Below, one piece after another: positions 9,322 through 18,277 of a DNA stretch of 18,660 nt (position 1 is its first letter; every line of letters begins with the position of its first letter). Under the pieces are notes generated by a model. The model saw nothing but the letters and a program-made list of their open reading frames with translations. It was not told where the DNA came from and did no database searches. A program made the translations under genes and the position numbers. The DNA comes from Entrophospora sp. SA101. Lineage: Eukaryota > Glomeromycota > Glomeromycetes > Entrophosporales > Entrophosporaceae. The stretch is taken from NCBI GenBank assembly GCA_958430865.1, contig CAUDNR010000188.1, positions 1 through 18,660 of the forward strand, given 5' to 3'.

Positions 9322-11333
9322 GACACCAACTTTAATCACACGGTCTCGGATATTTGTCAATAGTTACAAACTCTATCTGGAAAAAGACTTACTTAAGGTG
9401 AAGTATTGTCAAACAACGCAAATGAAGTCCATTTCATTCATCAAGTGATTCCAATACTATGATTTGAAAGCAAAAACATCATCCGACTGATTTGGAGCCG
9501 ACTAAAGTGTATTATTAATCTTTTCAGCTACACTTGAGAGCGGGCAGCTTCGCAGACAGCAGTTGTCCAGGAATTACCTGGCGACTGTACTGTGTCAACA
9601 CAAACCATGATGTTAAAATGCGTACATCTCCTACTGTATTATTAATCCTATCTAATTAATATATACATTGAAACATTAATTCGGTATGTACGGCCTCACG
9701 ATTAGCTTTTGGAAATCCCTGTGCTTCATCTGCCAAAATCAGTTTTTCAATTCTCAAATTAATTTTCTCTCAACTTAATTTATAGTAGGATAATTATACG
9801 GGAATGAATACTAGTCAGGAAGAAAATAATTGATCTTTTTGGATTTATGGAATATACGGAATTACAGATGCATCAGATTTTCTTGATAACCGCATACTGG
9901 AAAGTCGTATCTCTTGCAAATGGTCAAACTATATAAACGCAGCATCATTATTGTAAATATATATCTTTTGTTATCCATGTGCGTGGATTGGGCATTTTTT
10001 AAAGTTGTTATTGTACCAAAAAAAAGGGTTATATATATATAGTCGCACGAATTTCCCAATTTAATTTTGAATTATTGAATCAAAATTTTATCATATTCAA
10101 ACCAAAAAAGATTATCTATCACCCATAGAAAAAAATTCTAACCTTAAAAAAAATTAAAATGATTCAAGATTAAATGCAACAATAGATTATCAGATAATTA
10201 AATAACTGATAATGATGAATTTGCAAACTGAAACCAAAAAAAAACTGTTAATAACCATTGATTTAGGATTTAGGTGCTGAAGGAATTAATGAAGGGACTA
10301 CAAAATTTGCAGCAGGTACAAAAGGTTTAAAATAAAAAATTAAAGAACATGTAAAAAAAACTAATGAACATAGGAATCAGTATTACTACTTCCTTCAATT
10401 AAGTCAAAATGAGAAATGACATCCAGACAAAGAAAAATTGGCAATTTTTCATCTAAACAAATTCTTTCTTTAAATATAAAAATTTAGAGCAATAATAAAG
10501 AATTAATAATTGGTGACGAAACTTCTAATTTAAAACTTCTTCATTAGGAAAACCATATCAAAACATTGGAGCCATGAAAATCCTATGGCTGGTTTTGAAT
10601 TTTTAGAAGTATAGCTTCTGTGATAAAACATCGCTATCTGAAGAATCAAATTCTTCACTTTATTGAAGCCTAATGATTTATGAAGCAAATAGTGTAAATA
10701 TTTAGCAATTGTGAGAAAATATGTTGTTATTAATACGCCCAATTATGAGATATTTGGATGATCTACAATTGATGGAAAAAATCTTTAAAATTGTGAGATG
10801 ATAACGTGACCCTTTATATAACAACACGGATGGATTTATTTAATACCTGTTACACGAGTTAAATTAATTTGTGGCCTTTTTTGTTACCCCAGATATGTGT
10901 TTCCTGGATAGTGAAGTCTTTAAATATAACACTAAACCCCTAATTTTTACATGGAACATTCATCGAGATTTATTTTATTCATTCCTTGGCACAAAAAGTA
11001 TAATACAACTTTTTCTGTAAATGTTGATAATTGGCAATTTTATCCAACCTACGTTTCCTCCATAGAAAAACTATAGATAAATGGTTGAGGTCAACTTCAT
11101 TCATGTATAAAGTCATCTGACAAAAAAAAATCATACAATTGATTTTTTGTGTAAAGGTAGTTAACACATATTAATATTAATACATAATTGGTAGATGAGG
11201 AGGGTTTTTTATGAATTATATAAGCCCTGCACAAGCCAACCCATAAGGTGCTTAATTATTTATTAATATCAATCGTATTTTAAATTCCTGAAATATATAA
11301 TTATTAATTCTTTTTTACAACCAGTCAAAAAAT
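9322..11333. other. Gene-poor AT-rich region
   Basis: About 2 kb without a convincing gene. The part at 9340-9650 has noticeably higher GC than its surroundings but is closed in all frames. Short minus-strand frames at 9862-10059, 10530-10742 and 10979-11167 have no recognisable content and biased composition. A possible coding remnant at 10273-10437 is listed separately. The rightmost 150 bp should include the 3' end of the chromodomain gene, with AATAAA on the minus strand at about 11259-11264. Confidence 0.45.
10273..10437 (+). pseudogene. Possible coding remnant, function unknown
   Basis: The plus-strand frame reads GAEGINEGTTKFAAGTKGLK, a TAA, then KIKEHVKKTNEHRNQYYYF and on to a TGA at about 10436. 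The composition looks protein-like on both sides of the stop, which suggests a decayed exon. I do not recognise the family, and no neighbouring exon could be joined to it. Confidence 0.2.
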
Positions 11334-12691
11334 TTATAGTTGTTTAATTGATTCATTTTCCAATTTAATATTTTGTTCTAACATTGCATAAAGTATTTTT
11401 GAAGAAATAAGTTCTGCATGCTCATCAGATGAGAATTTTGAATCAGAATTTGGTGATGTGATGTCTCTAAAACTATCTATTGTTTTTATATATCCATCTC
11501 TATCTTCTTTCAAATCATTTATAACTTTTCTAAGGTTGTAAATTTCCTTGAGTTTTGCTTTGCTTTGTTTTTCAAGATTTTTGCTTGGTGTTTCTTCATT
11601 ATCTAATATAATTTCATCACAATCACTGTTGTATTCTTCTTGTAAACTTTCCAGTTTTATCATGGAAAGTTCTACATTTGAATCTCCTTTTTTTATTTCT
11701 TTTTCCAATTTTGCGTTTATGACATTTTTTTCTTTATTTAATGTGTCATTTGATGATTTTAAATATTCAATAAGATTTTTACAGTCATCAAAAATCTTTC
11801 CATAATCTTTCCTCTGTTGATGCTTTACAGCAATAGCTTGTTTATAATCTTTAATATTATTTAATGAGTATAAATTCTGTGGTATTTAAAATACATATAA
11901 AAATATTATTTAGTGAAGATATGAGATTTTTTTTTTATCATATCATATCATGGATATGTTTATATGTTTAAAATAATAAGAAAAACTTGCATAAATTTTA
12001 TTATCATCTTCTATATTCGAAACAAGTTCATGAAATTTTTTTAAAAAAGTTTGGTTTGGTTGAAATTCTGCTGATTTATCATTTAATATTGATTCACATT
12101 CAGAAATCAGCAAAGGTGTGCTTGGCAAATAACTATTGCATGTCAGAGCACCATCATCACTATCATCATTTGTTGAGGTTTCCATTTTACTTGAATCTAT
12201 ATTATCTTCAACACTCGAGGCTTTAACAACATTTCGTCTTTTTATTTCCCTTGTATCTAACTCATCATCACTAATGGTACTTGCAGATAATCTTCTACGA
12301 AGTTTTCGATTTTTTTCTGAATTGCCAAAATTTTTCTATAAAAATAATGGTATATTTGATATATTTAATTATACAACAATATATTAACCCACATATATAT
12401 ATATACACACACACACTACCATTGAATGTTTTTTTGAATTCCATTCCATAATTAAATCATTGGAAATATTACATGGTGGCTCCTACAATATAATAGTAAT
12501 TTTTATCAGTAAAGATAACTTTTTAAAAAGCAAGGCAAAAGCCAAATAATTGTGATTGTAATAAATACCCAAGTCGGTTCCCAAACTTCCCCATTTCTAT
12601 TTTTACCTCCCCATTTTACTAAATATTTTAATCTACCTTGTATAGTTTTTTCGCCTAAAAGGCATTTCGCAGACCAGAATTTCGTTTTCAT
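11334..12691 (-). CDS. Chromodomain protein with C-terminal coiled coil
   Basis: Exons are 12691-12569, 12482-12420, 12335-11991 and 11876-11334, about 357 residues. Exons 1 and 2 together encode a chromodomain (about residues 5-60): FWSAKCLLGEK, LKYLVKWGG, GEVWEPTW, then NISNDLIMEWN. Chromodomains usually read methylated histone H3, or sit in retroelement integrases and chromatin complexes. Of the three aromatic cage positions, the first is covered by F/W and the second by the W of VKW, but the third (the Y/F of KWKGY in HP1) is lysine here. Methyl-lysine binding may therefore be weakened or lost; this is inference. The middle is basic (RKLRRRL) and Ser/Asp-rich. The last exon is highly charged and predicted to form a coiled coil (SKAKLKEIYNLRKVINDLKE). 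No chromoshadow domain is seen. The third intron appears to be GC-AG (donor GCAAGT at 11990). A GT donor at 11986 joined to an AAAG acceptor at 11849 is the alternative and would give 349 residues. Confidence 0.85.
12399..12416. repeat. (TA)n(CA)n microsatellite in chromodomain intron 2
   Basis: A TATATA tract followed by CACACA lies just inside the 5' splice site of intron 12336-12419. The minus-strand intron therefore begins GTAGTGTGTGTG. Confidence 0.75.
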
Positions 12692-13049
12692 TTTCGTAGA
12701 AAATTTTTTTTAACCAATAACACGGGGAGGAATGCTTGCAACAAAATAAACAACATTTGTACTACAAAGGATTTTAGGGTTCAACATTGTTTAACATCGC
12801 CACCATTTTACTAATATATACTAACGCAACTTTATAACGTTAAAGCATTATTATTATTATTCAATGATATACCTCTTAATTCGCTGTCGTCATTAATGAT
12901 TCACTATTACTACGAGTATTGTGGTTTTTTTGGGCAAATGAATGTAGATTTTTTTTCTTTTTGTAATGTTTAAAAATTACTTAGCCGGATAATCAAAGCT
13001 AAGCCGGTTAACTAACTTGGTCAGGTTTTTTCTTCTTGTCTCCATTTGT
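12692..13049. other. Upstream region of the chromodomain gene
   Basis: This non-coding stretch presumably carries the chromodomain promoter and 5' UTR. An inverted repeat, CTTAGC...GCTAAG with a 12-nt loop, lies near 12980-13003 and includes two copies of GCCGG. No gene is seen. Confidence 0.45.
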
Positions 13050-13410
13050 TTAGTTTCTTTTACGATAAGTTGGTGATAGTGCCTCTTTCAATTTTTCGCT
13101 TCTGGCCTTTCACATTATTTCTTTCGATCTTAATTCTGCCTTTAAATTTTCCAGCTACACATGCATACACACACACATATATATACACATAAATAAAAAA
13201 TAGAAAGATATTTAATAAAAAATCAACTAATCAATGTAAATATATACTTGAATGTCTTTCCTTCGATGAGATTCTCCATTTCTTTTATAATATATATTAT
13301 TTTTGTTTTCTTCTTTCTTGTTCAGATCCAATCTATATTGGTACGCACTATTTAAAAAAAAAAACAAAGTTAATTATAACTAGAATGACGACAATTATGG
13401 CAACCATCAT
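13050..13410 (-). pseudogene. Possible small membrane protein locus with two disruptions
   Basis: From the ATG at 13410 the frame encodes a strongly hydrophobic N-terminal segment (MMVAIIVVILVIINFV), a plausible membrane anchor. An 11-T run at about 13354-13364 then throws the frame. In the shifted frame the protein-like reading continues (AYQYRLDLNKKEENKNN, then GESHRRKDIQ). A phase-0 GT-AG intron (13247-13155) leads to a charged helix (LENLKAELRSKEIM). A TGA at 13112-13110 follows, but the same frame still looks coding beyond it (KARSEKLKEALSPTYRKRN) until TAA at 13052-13050. It could be a decayed gene, or a real one carrying a homopolymer error, with the TGA as either its true stop or a second lesion. 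The family is not recognised. Confidence 0.35.
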
Positions 13411-13531
13411 TTTTTTAAATTTCCCTATTCTGATAATACTTGCTTAGCGTCAATGATGAATTTTTGTTCATAATTATATAGTCTATAAGAATGATGGTGA
13501 TTTTAAAAATTTGATAAAAATACTTTTCATG

Positions 13532-13634
13532 GACCATTGGTCATACAATATATGTCCAAGTTGTCCCGTTCAGGAGTAATTTTCACACAGCTTGGTTGGC
13601 AATGGAAAATGTCCAATGATTCATTGGACCAATG
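13532..13634. repeat. Cluster of ATTGG/CCAAT palindromes
   Basis: GACCATTGGTC at 13532-13542 is a near-perfect palindrome. At 13611-13629, GTCCAATGA and TCATTGGAC form 9-bp arms around a single T, overlapping another palindrome ATTGGACCAAT at 13624-13634. They could form hairpins or, as CCAAT boxes, bind a CCAAT factor; both are speculative. Confidence 0.5.
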
Positions 13635-13817
13635 GACTTCTCAATTGAAGTTGAAAATGATGACTTGCCAACGAAAGAGAAATCTCAAAAGAACTGGAAG
13701 AAAGAGGAAATGGTTCTTTCTCTCTCGGTTCAATTAAAAAAAGAAATTGCTGAATTAAAAAGCACAAAAAGAAAAATCTTCCCAATCAGGCGGATATCTA
13801 CCAAGATGTCTAACTAG
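13632..13817 (+). CDS. Unassigned short open frame, charged helix-like
   Basis: The 61-codon plus-strand frame starts at ATG and contains VLSLSVQLKKEIAELKSTKRK, a charged and probably helical stretch, and ends at TAG. It is not recognised. The upstream in-frame sequence (NGHTIYVQVVPFRSNF) is separated by a TGA and could be a decayed part of the same unit. It may be a remnant rather than a gene. Confidence 0.2.
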   Translation: MDFSIEVENDDLPTKEKSQKNWKKEEMVLSLSVQLKKEIAELKSTKRKIFPIRRISTKMSN

Positions 13818-13955
13818 TAAATCAAGAAGATCGATTTGTAATGATAGTAAATAGCTAGTTGATTATTTACCATGAATTTTAATAGGATGATAGGACATTT
13901 TTGTCTATCTGTTAGGAAGAAAGAAAAAATGCCCACCTACCACCTCCATTAGAAT

Positions 13956-13980
13956 TATCCGGGGGCCTGATATGCCCCAC
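13956..13980. promoter_or_regulatory. GC-rich inverted motif upstream of the Qri7 start
   Basis: ATCCGGGGGCC-TGATAT-GCCCCAC contains GGGGC/GCCCC arms that can pair. It stands out sharply from the AT-rich surroundings and resembles the motif at 17569-17600 near another gene start. It could be a promoter element or a tiny dispersed repeat. Confidence 0.35.
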
Positions 13981-14038
13981 ATTCGAGATAAGTAAAATTA
14001 AGATTGCCGTATACATCATGTGCACAGATCCGGAAAAA

Positions 14039-15461
14039 ATGTTTCGTTTTTTGCCCAGTAAAGTATTCACGACAATTTCAAATAAAATAGTAAAAAAAAA
14101 AACTTTTAATGTGTTAGGAATTGAAACTTCATGTGACGATACAGCTGTTGCGATAGTTAATTCTGATCGTCAAATCATAAGTGAAGCCATACATCTTCAA
14201 CAACACCTTCACGAACCAAATGGTGGGATAGTTCCTAACTTAGCAATGGCAAGTCATCAACAAAATTTACCATTGGTGGTTCGTGAAGCTTTAGATAAAT
14301 CAAATTTAGATTTGATTCGTGATATCGATGTGATTGCCGTGACTAGAGGACCGGGACTTCCAGCCTGTTTAGGAATTGGTCTAAGTGCAGCAAAAACTTT
14401 GGCAGCAGCTCTATGGTAAATGAATTAAATTCTGATCTTCCATTGAAAAAAAACTTTGTACATATCAAAATATTTATTCAATTTTGGATCAGGAAACCAT
14501 TAATAGGTGTACATCATATGGTATGTTTTTTAAAAGTTTACATGTATATATTTATTTATTTACTTTATATTGAAAATTGATTTTTTTTTTTCTAAAAAAA
14601 AAAAAGGAAGCACACGCTTTAACTGCACGTTTAACAAGCCCAGGATCTGAATTATTACAATTTCCATTTTTAACTTTATTGATATCTGGAGGACATACTT
14701 TAATTTTAGTTACTCATAATGTTAATCAGTATACACAACTCGGTACAACATTGGATGATTCGATTGGTGAAGCATTTGATAAGACTTCGCGCTTGTTGGG
14801 AATACCATGGGTAAAAGGTCGTAGAGGTGGACCTGGTGCAGCATTGGAACAATTGGCTTTAGAAGGTGATCCAAAAAAGTACTCGGTTACAATACCGATG
14901 AGAGGAGAAAGACAAAGATATTCTATGGATATGAGCTTTAGTGGTTTGAAAACAGCAATAAATAATTTAATCACTAAATATGATTTAGATTTAAACGATT
15001 CAATTATAAAAAAAGATTTAGCCATAACGTTTCAACAAACTGCAATTAAACATTTAACTGATAAAATGGAATTGGCATTTCAATGGTGCAAAAAAAATAA
15101 TATCTCTTTAACGTCATTAGTTGTAAGTGGTGGTGTAGCAAGTAATAAAAATATTCGTGAAAGGTTGGTTGATTTAAATCATATATATATATATATATAT
15201 ATATAAAATACAATCTGATTGATAGATTGTAATCTTTTCCCTCCTTTAACAAAAAAATAAAAAAGCTTACAATTGTTAGCAACTCAAAAACACAACGTAC
15301 AGTTAATTTGCCCTCCACCACATTTATGTACTGATAATGGAGTTATGGTTGCATGGGCTGGCGTGGAAAGATTTCGCGAAGGGCTAGTGGATGAATATAC
15401 AATTGATCATATGCCAAGATGGCCAATAACATCTTTAGGTTCTTCAACTAAATATTTATAA
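14039..15461 (+). CDS. QRI7: Mitochondrial tRNA N6-adenosine threonylcarbamoyltransferase (Qri7/TsaD family)
   Basis: Exons are 14039-14415, 14493-14520, 14607-15163 and 15266-15461, with GT-AG introns and frame kept; 385 residues, close to the size of yeast Qri7. The enzyme transfers the threonylcarbamoyl group to A37 of ANN-decoding tRNAs (t6A). Hallmarks are [13 protein letters not shown] near the N terminus, [22 protein letters not shown], the metal-binding [36 protein letters not shown] and the late CTDNGVM that supplies the third (Asp) metal ligand. The HHM-EAH motif is split exactly by intron 2. The upstream in-frame ATG at 14018 is possible. I prefer the one at 14039 because [20 protein letters not shown] is basic and acid-free, like a mitochondrial presequence, supporting the Qri7/OSGEPL1 form over the cytosolic Kae1. 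Intron 3 contains a (TA)n tract; the acceptors of introns 2 and 3 are unusually A-rich (AAAAG). Confidence 0.93.
15179..15205. repeat. (TA)n microsatellite in Qri7 intron 3
   Basis: An uninterrupted AT dinucleotide run lies inside intron 15164-15265. Confidence 0.85.
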
Positions 15462-15467
15462 CCCTGT

Positions 15468-15504
15468 AATAAAAATTTTTTATTTCCAATTTCATCATTT
15501 TATT
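15468..15504. terminator. Facing polyadenylation signals of two convergent genes
   Basis: AATAAA at 15468-15473 (plus) lies 7 nt after the Qri7 stop. TTTATT at 15499-15504 is AATAAA on the minus strand, about 27 nt after the stop of the opposing gene. Cleavage some 10-30 nt further on would make the two 3' UTRs overlap. Signal assignment is by consensus only. Confidence 0.5.
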
Positions 15505-15530
15505 TATTTATTTATAATTTTAAATAAATT

Positions 15531-17462
15531 TCATTCAACATCATCAAATAAATCATTAAAAAGTTTAATTTGATTTTTAAATTCAATAAATTCTTCAATT
15601 AATAAATCATTTTCGTTAAGCTCACTTTCATCCAAATCTAAAACGCTTCCTTTGAATGAGATTTGTTTAAGAACAGCATGTAATTCATTTAATCTTTTAA
15701 GCGTTTTTGTTTGGTTCTCGATAACATTGGATAAGTGGTTTTTTGCTTCCCATGCTTTAGCTAATGCGATACCATTTAAAGTAAATACTGCAACTTGTGC
15801 CGCTTTCTTTTAGTATATATATATAAAAAATAGATTGATTGATACTAAAATAAATATATATAAATCAAACAACAATTATCATTCATTATCCATTACCTCA
15901 ATAACTCGACTAGATTTAAACCTTGCGCCAAATAAAACTAGATCAACAGCAGCAACCCTAAAAAATAATGTTTTTTATATATATTTTGCGGTATATTTTT
16001 TAAAAAATTATAAAAAAATAAATATTAACCCTGCATGAAGTAATAATCTATTCGTTGTACTAATTTTTTCATCTTCTGAAGTTTTGAGATATTTTTCACA
16101 TTTAACTGAAACCAATTCAATCATTTTCATAAAATTTTCAACAGCTGTAACCAATGATATTAAGCGTGCTATAAAAATTTTTAAATTTTTATAAAGTTAA
16201 TAAATATAGATATTTAGATAATATGAAAATATGGAAACATACTTGAAAGTAGATGAAATTGTTTGTTAACAAGGATATTCAAAATATTTTGAATTAATGA
16301 ATCCAAATGTTTAAGATAAGCGTCAAAATGAGATTTTTCAGAAGCAAGCACGCTTTTAAAATCTGTATGAGCATTCTTTAGTAATTCACAAGATCGTTTA
16401 ATTGATTTCAAATTTTCAACTAAAGCCCAAATACTTAAAACCAAATTAAAACCGCATTCTAAAAGCTTTTATTATTTTTGATAAAAAAAAAAAAGGAAAT
16501 ATTAGCATCAAAGAATATATATATAATTGTATTATATTAAAAAACTTACAATTGTATTTTTATTAATCAGGGTTTTTAGATTTTTATTTCTTGCCAATCC
16601 TGATATTCGTTGGATTATTCTTCTAAAGATTTTACATCTTAATCTATTATCCATAGCAGAAATCACAATACCAACACCTTCCAACATGCTTAATGATGTA
16701 ACTTTTCTAGGAAATATTCCATGGAAAAGTCCTTCCAACACATCTAAAGGTATGTCATTTTTTTTTTGAAAGATTAATGCTAGTTCATGCAATTTCCTAT
16801 TAAGCCAGTCACTATCAGTATCTTCTGGTAAATTTGATGCTTCCAATAAAGTTGAGTTATAATCATCAATATTATCGTCGTCGTTAATATCATTATTGCT
16901 ACCACCAGCTTCACAGAATGACGGATTGATTGTATTTGGGTGAAATAATTGAAAAGTTATATTATCAATAGGTACCCAATCATTTAGACCGTTTTCAGTT
17001 AAGTAAAAAAGATTTGTGCCAGCAAGTCGAAGTAAGTTATGAAAGTCTGTGTGAACTTGGTTGCGGAAGCTTATTTTTACCTTTTATATAAAAAAAAGAT
17101 TATTACTGATTAATTTAACCATGAACAAATTATATATATAAATTTAAATAATGAAAAATACCTTTGCAGTTTTACCATTATATTCATTAACTTCAAAAGA
17201 ATATAAATGACGAAGTCCAACTGGTATTATCGAGCGAGATAAAGAAGTTTCGTCAATTGGTGCCTAAGGAAAAATAAAGTAAAATAAATAAAAGTTGTCT
17301 TAATAAAAGCAAACCAAAAAAAAACTAAATGGTCGTTACTTTTAAGTTGAAAAGTTGAAATAGAGAAAATTTTTCCGCGTTTGGATCTGAAAACAAGGAA
17401 TTTTCCTCAATGCAAATTAAGGTATTATCACGTATCAAAGAAATTGGTTGTAAGTAATGCAT
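15531..17462 (-). CDS. Unrecognised 484-residue helical protein
   Basis: Eight exons with GT-AG introns of 72-90 nt: 17462-17340, 17263-17162, 17080-16550, 16465-16243, 16168-16030, 15957-15897 and 15806-15531 are the seven I can place firmly; every junction preserves frame, so I now count seven exons. The ATG at 17462-17460 begins MHYLQPISLIRDNTLICIEE. Residues about 45-130 look like a globular beta-containing region (GLRHLYSFEVNEYNG, VHTDFHNLLRLAGTNLFYL). An acidic Asn/Asp linker (about 145-165) follows. The remainder, about 170-484, is almost entirely helical with many leucines (LDVLEGLFHGIFP, SMLEGVGIVISAMD, VENLKSIKRSCELL) and ends in a charged helix. No signal peptide, catalytic motif or known domain is evident to me, and there is no clear transmembrane segment, although FNLVLSIWALV and AVDLVLFGA are hydrophobic. 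It converges on Qri7. The careful splicing and intact frame argue for a real, conserved gene of unknown function. Confidence 0.8.
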
Positions 17463-18081
17463 AATTTAAGAGAACCTTGATTAGAAATCTGAAATAATCG
17501 GAATAAAAGTATATGATTGATTGTTTACCAATTTAGGTGATGTAGTATTATATGCAAAATAAATGCAATATCCGCCCCGGATTTGGGCTAAATACCCCAC
17601 AAAAAAACGATCATTGATCGATCATGAATTAATTTGTTCACATTATCATTTACAAAGATTTTTGTGAATACTATATAATATACTAATCAACAAAAATTAT
17701 CTAGTACTAGTGTTTTGCAACTTTAATAGCTATACGGGTATTGACTTCTAAGCTACTACACATATATATGTGCTTGTTGCACCCCATAATGTAGAAATTT
17801 TTAAAATCATTTTTTTGTTTTTTCCCTTTGAATAGGAGGAAATTATATATGCTTTTGATTTATTAATTCATATATTATTTTTATATAGAAAGAATTATAG
17901 GCTTTAAATATAAGAATAGTGATACTGTAAACAAAAATGATAATAAACCAAGATTAAAAGATTGAAAGTTTTTTATAACATTTATTGGTTATTATTGTAG
18001 GAATAGATTTTTGATTGTTTGATTTTGGTTTAGATTATTGCCTGAAGCTAATGCTAGTAGCTCTCTTAAATTTTTTTATAA
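17463..18081. other. Upstream region of the unrecognised gene
   Basis: This non-coding AT-rich stretch includes a GC-rich motif at 17569-17600 and an overlapping palindrome built from GATC and ATGATC (about 17607-17625). No convincing coding frame is seen. Confidence 0.45.
17569..17600. promoter_or_regulatory. GC-rich motif upstream of the unrecognised gene
   Basis: ATATCCGCCCCGGATTTGGG then CTAAATACCCCAC stands out from the AT-rich background about 107 bp before the minus-strand start codon. It shares ATCCG...CCCCAC and GGGC/GCCC elements with 13956-13980. A promoter element or a small dispersed repeat are both possible. Confidence 0.35.
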
Positions 18082-18277
18082 TCATTTCCCAATAGGAACT
18101 CTAAATCTTCCTCGACAAGCCCTTCGAATATGATATTCTAAGCTAGCTGAACTTTTTTGTACTGATAAATCTCCACAAAAAACATGTTTATTATCAATTT
18201 TTGAGTTGCAGAAAATCAATTCCTTTTTTATATCGATAGAATTAACTTTTGTTAAAAATAAATTCTCTTTTAATCAA
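18082..18277 (-). pseudogene. Possible broken coding fragment, function unknown
   Basis: A minus-strand frame without a start runs from about 18277 to a TGA at 18084-18082. Its composition is protein-like: IFCNSKIDNKHVFCGDL, SASLEYHIRRACRGRFRV. Beyond the TGA and a TAA the same frame continues with LRELLALASGNNLNQNQ. This looks like an exon or a decayed gene entering from the right side. I do not recognise it. Confidence 0.3.

Larger units (their letters stand above)
13411..14017. other. Intergenic region upstream of the Qri7 gene
   Basis: This holds palindromic motifs (13532-13634), an unassigned open frame (13632-13817) and a GC-rich inverted motif at 13956-13980. The last lies about 60-80 bp before the Qri7 start. 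The Qri7 promoter and 5' UTR should be here. Confidence 0.45.

Noticed and set aside
12136..12387. Plus-strand frames over the chromodomain gene
   Set aside because: They run across exon and intron boundaries of the minus-strand gene and have no recognisable content.
14018..14038. Upstream ATG of the Qri7 gene
   Set aside because: Possible, but the added residues are acidic (D, E) and would spoil a mitochondrial presequence that starts cleanly at 14039.
14726..15025. 99-codon minus-strand frame
   Set aside because: Antisense shadow of Qri7 exon 3.
16527..16769. 80-codon plus-strand frame
   Set aside because: Antisense to exon 3 of the unrecognised gene, which joins in frame to its neighbours.
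17607..17625. GATC-rich overlapping palindrome as a protein-binding site
   Set aside because: Short self-complementary strings of this kind arise easily by chance in this composition; there is no second copy in the window.
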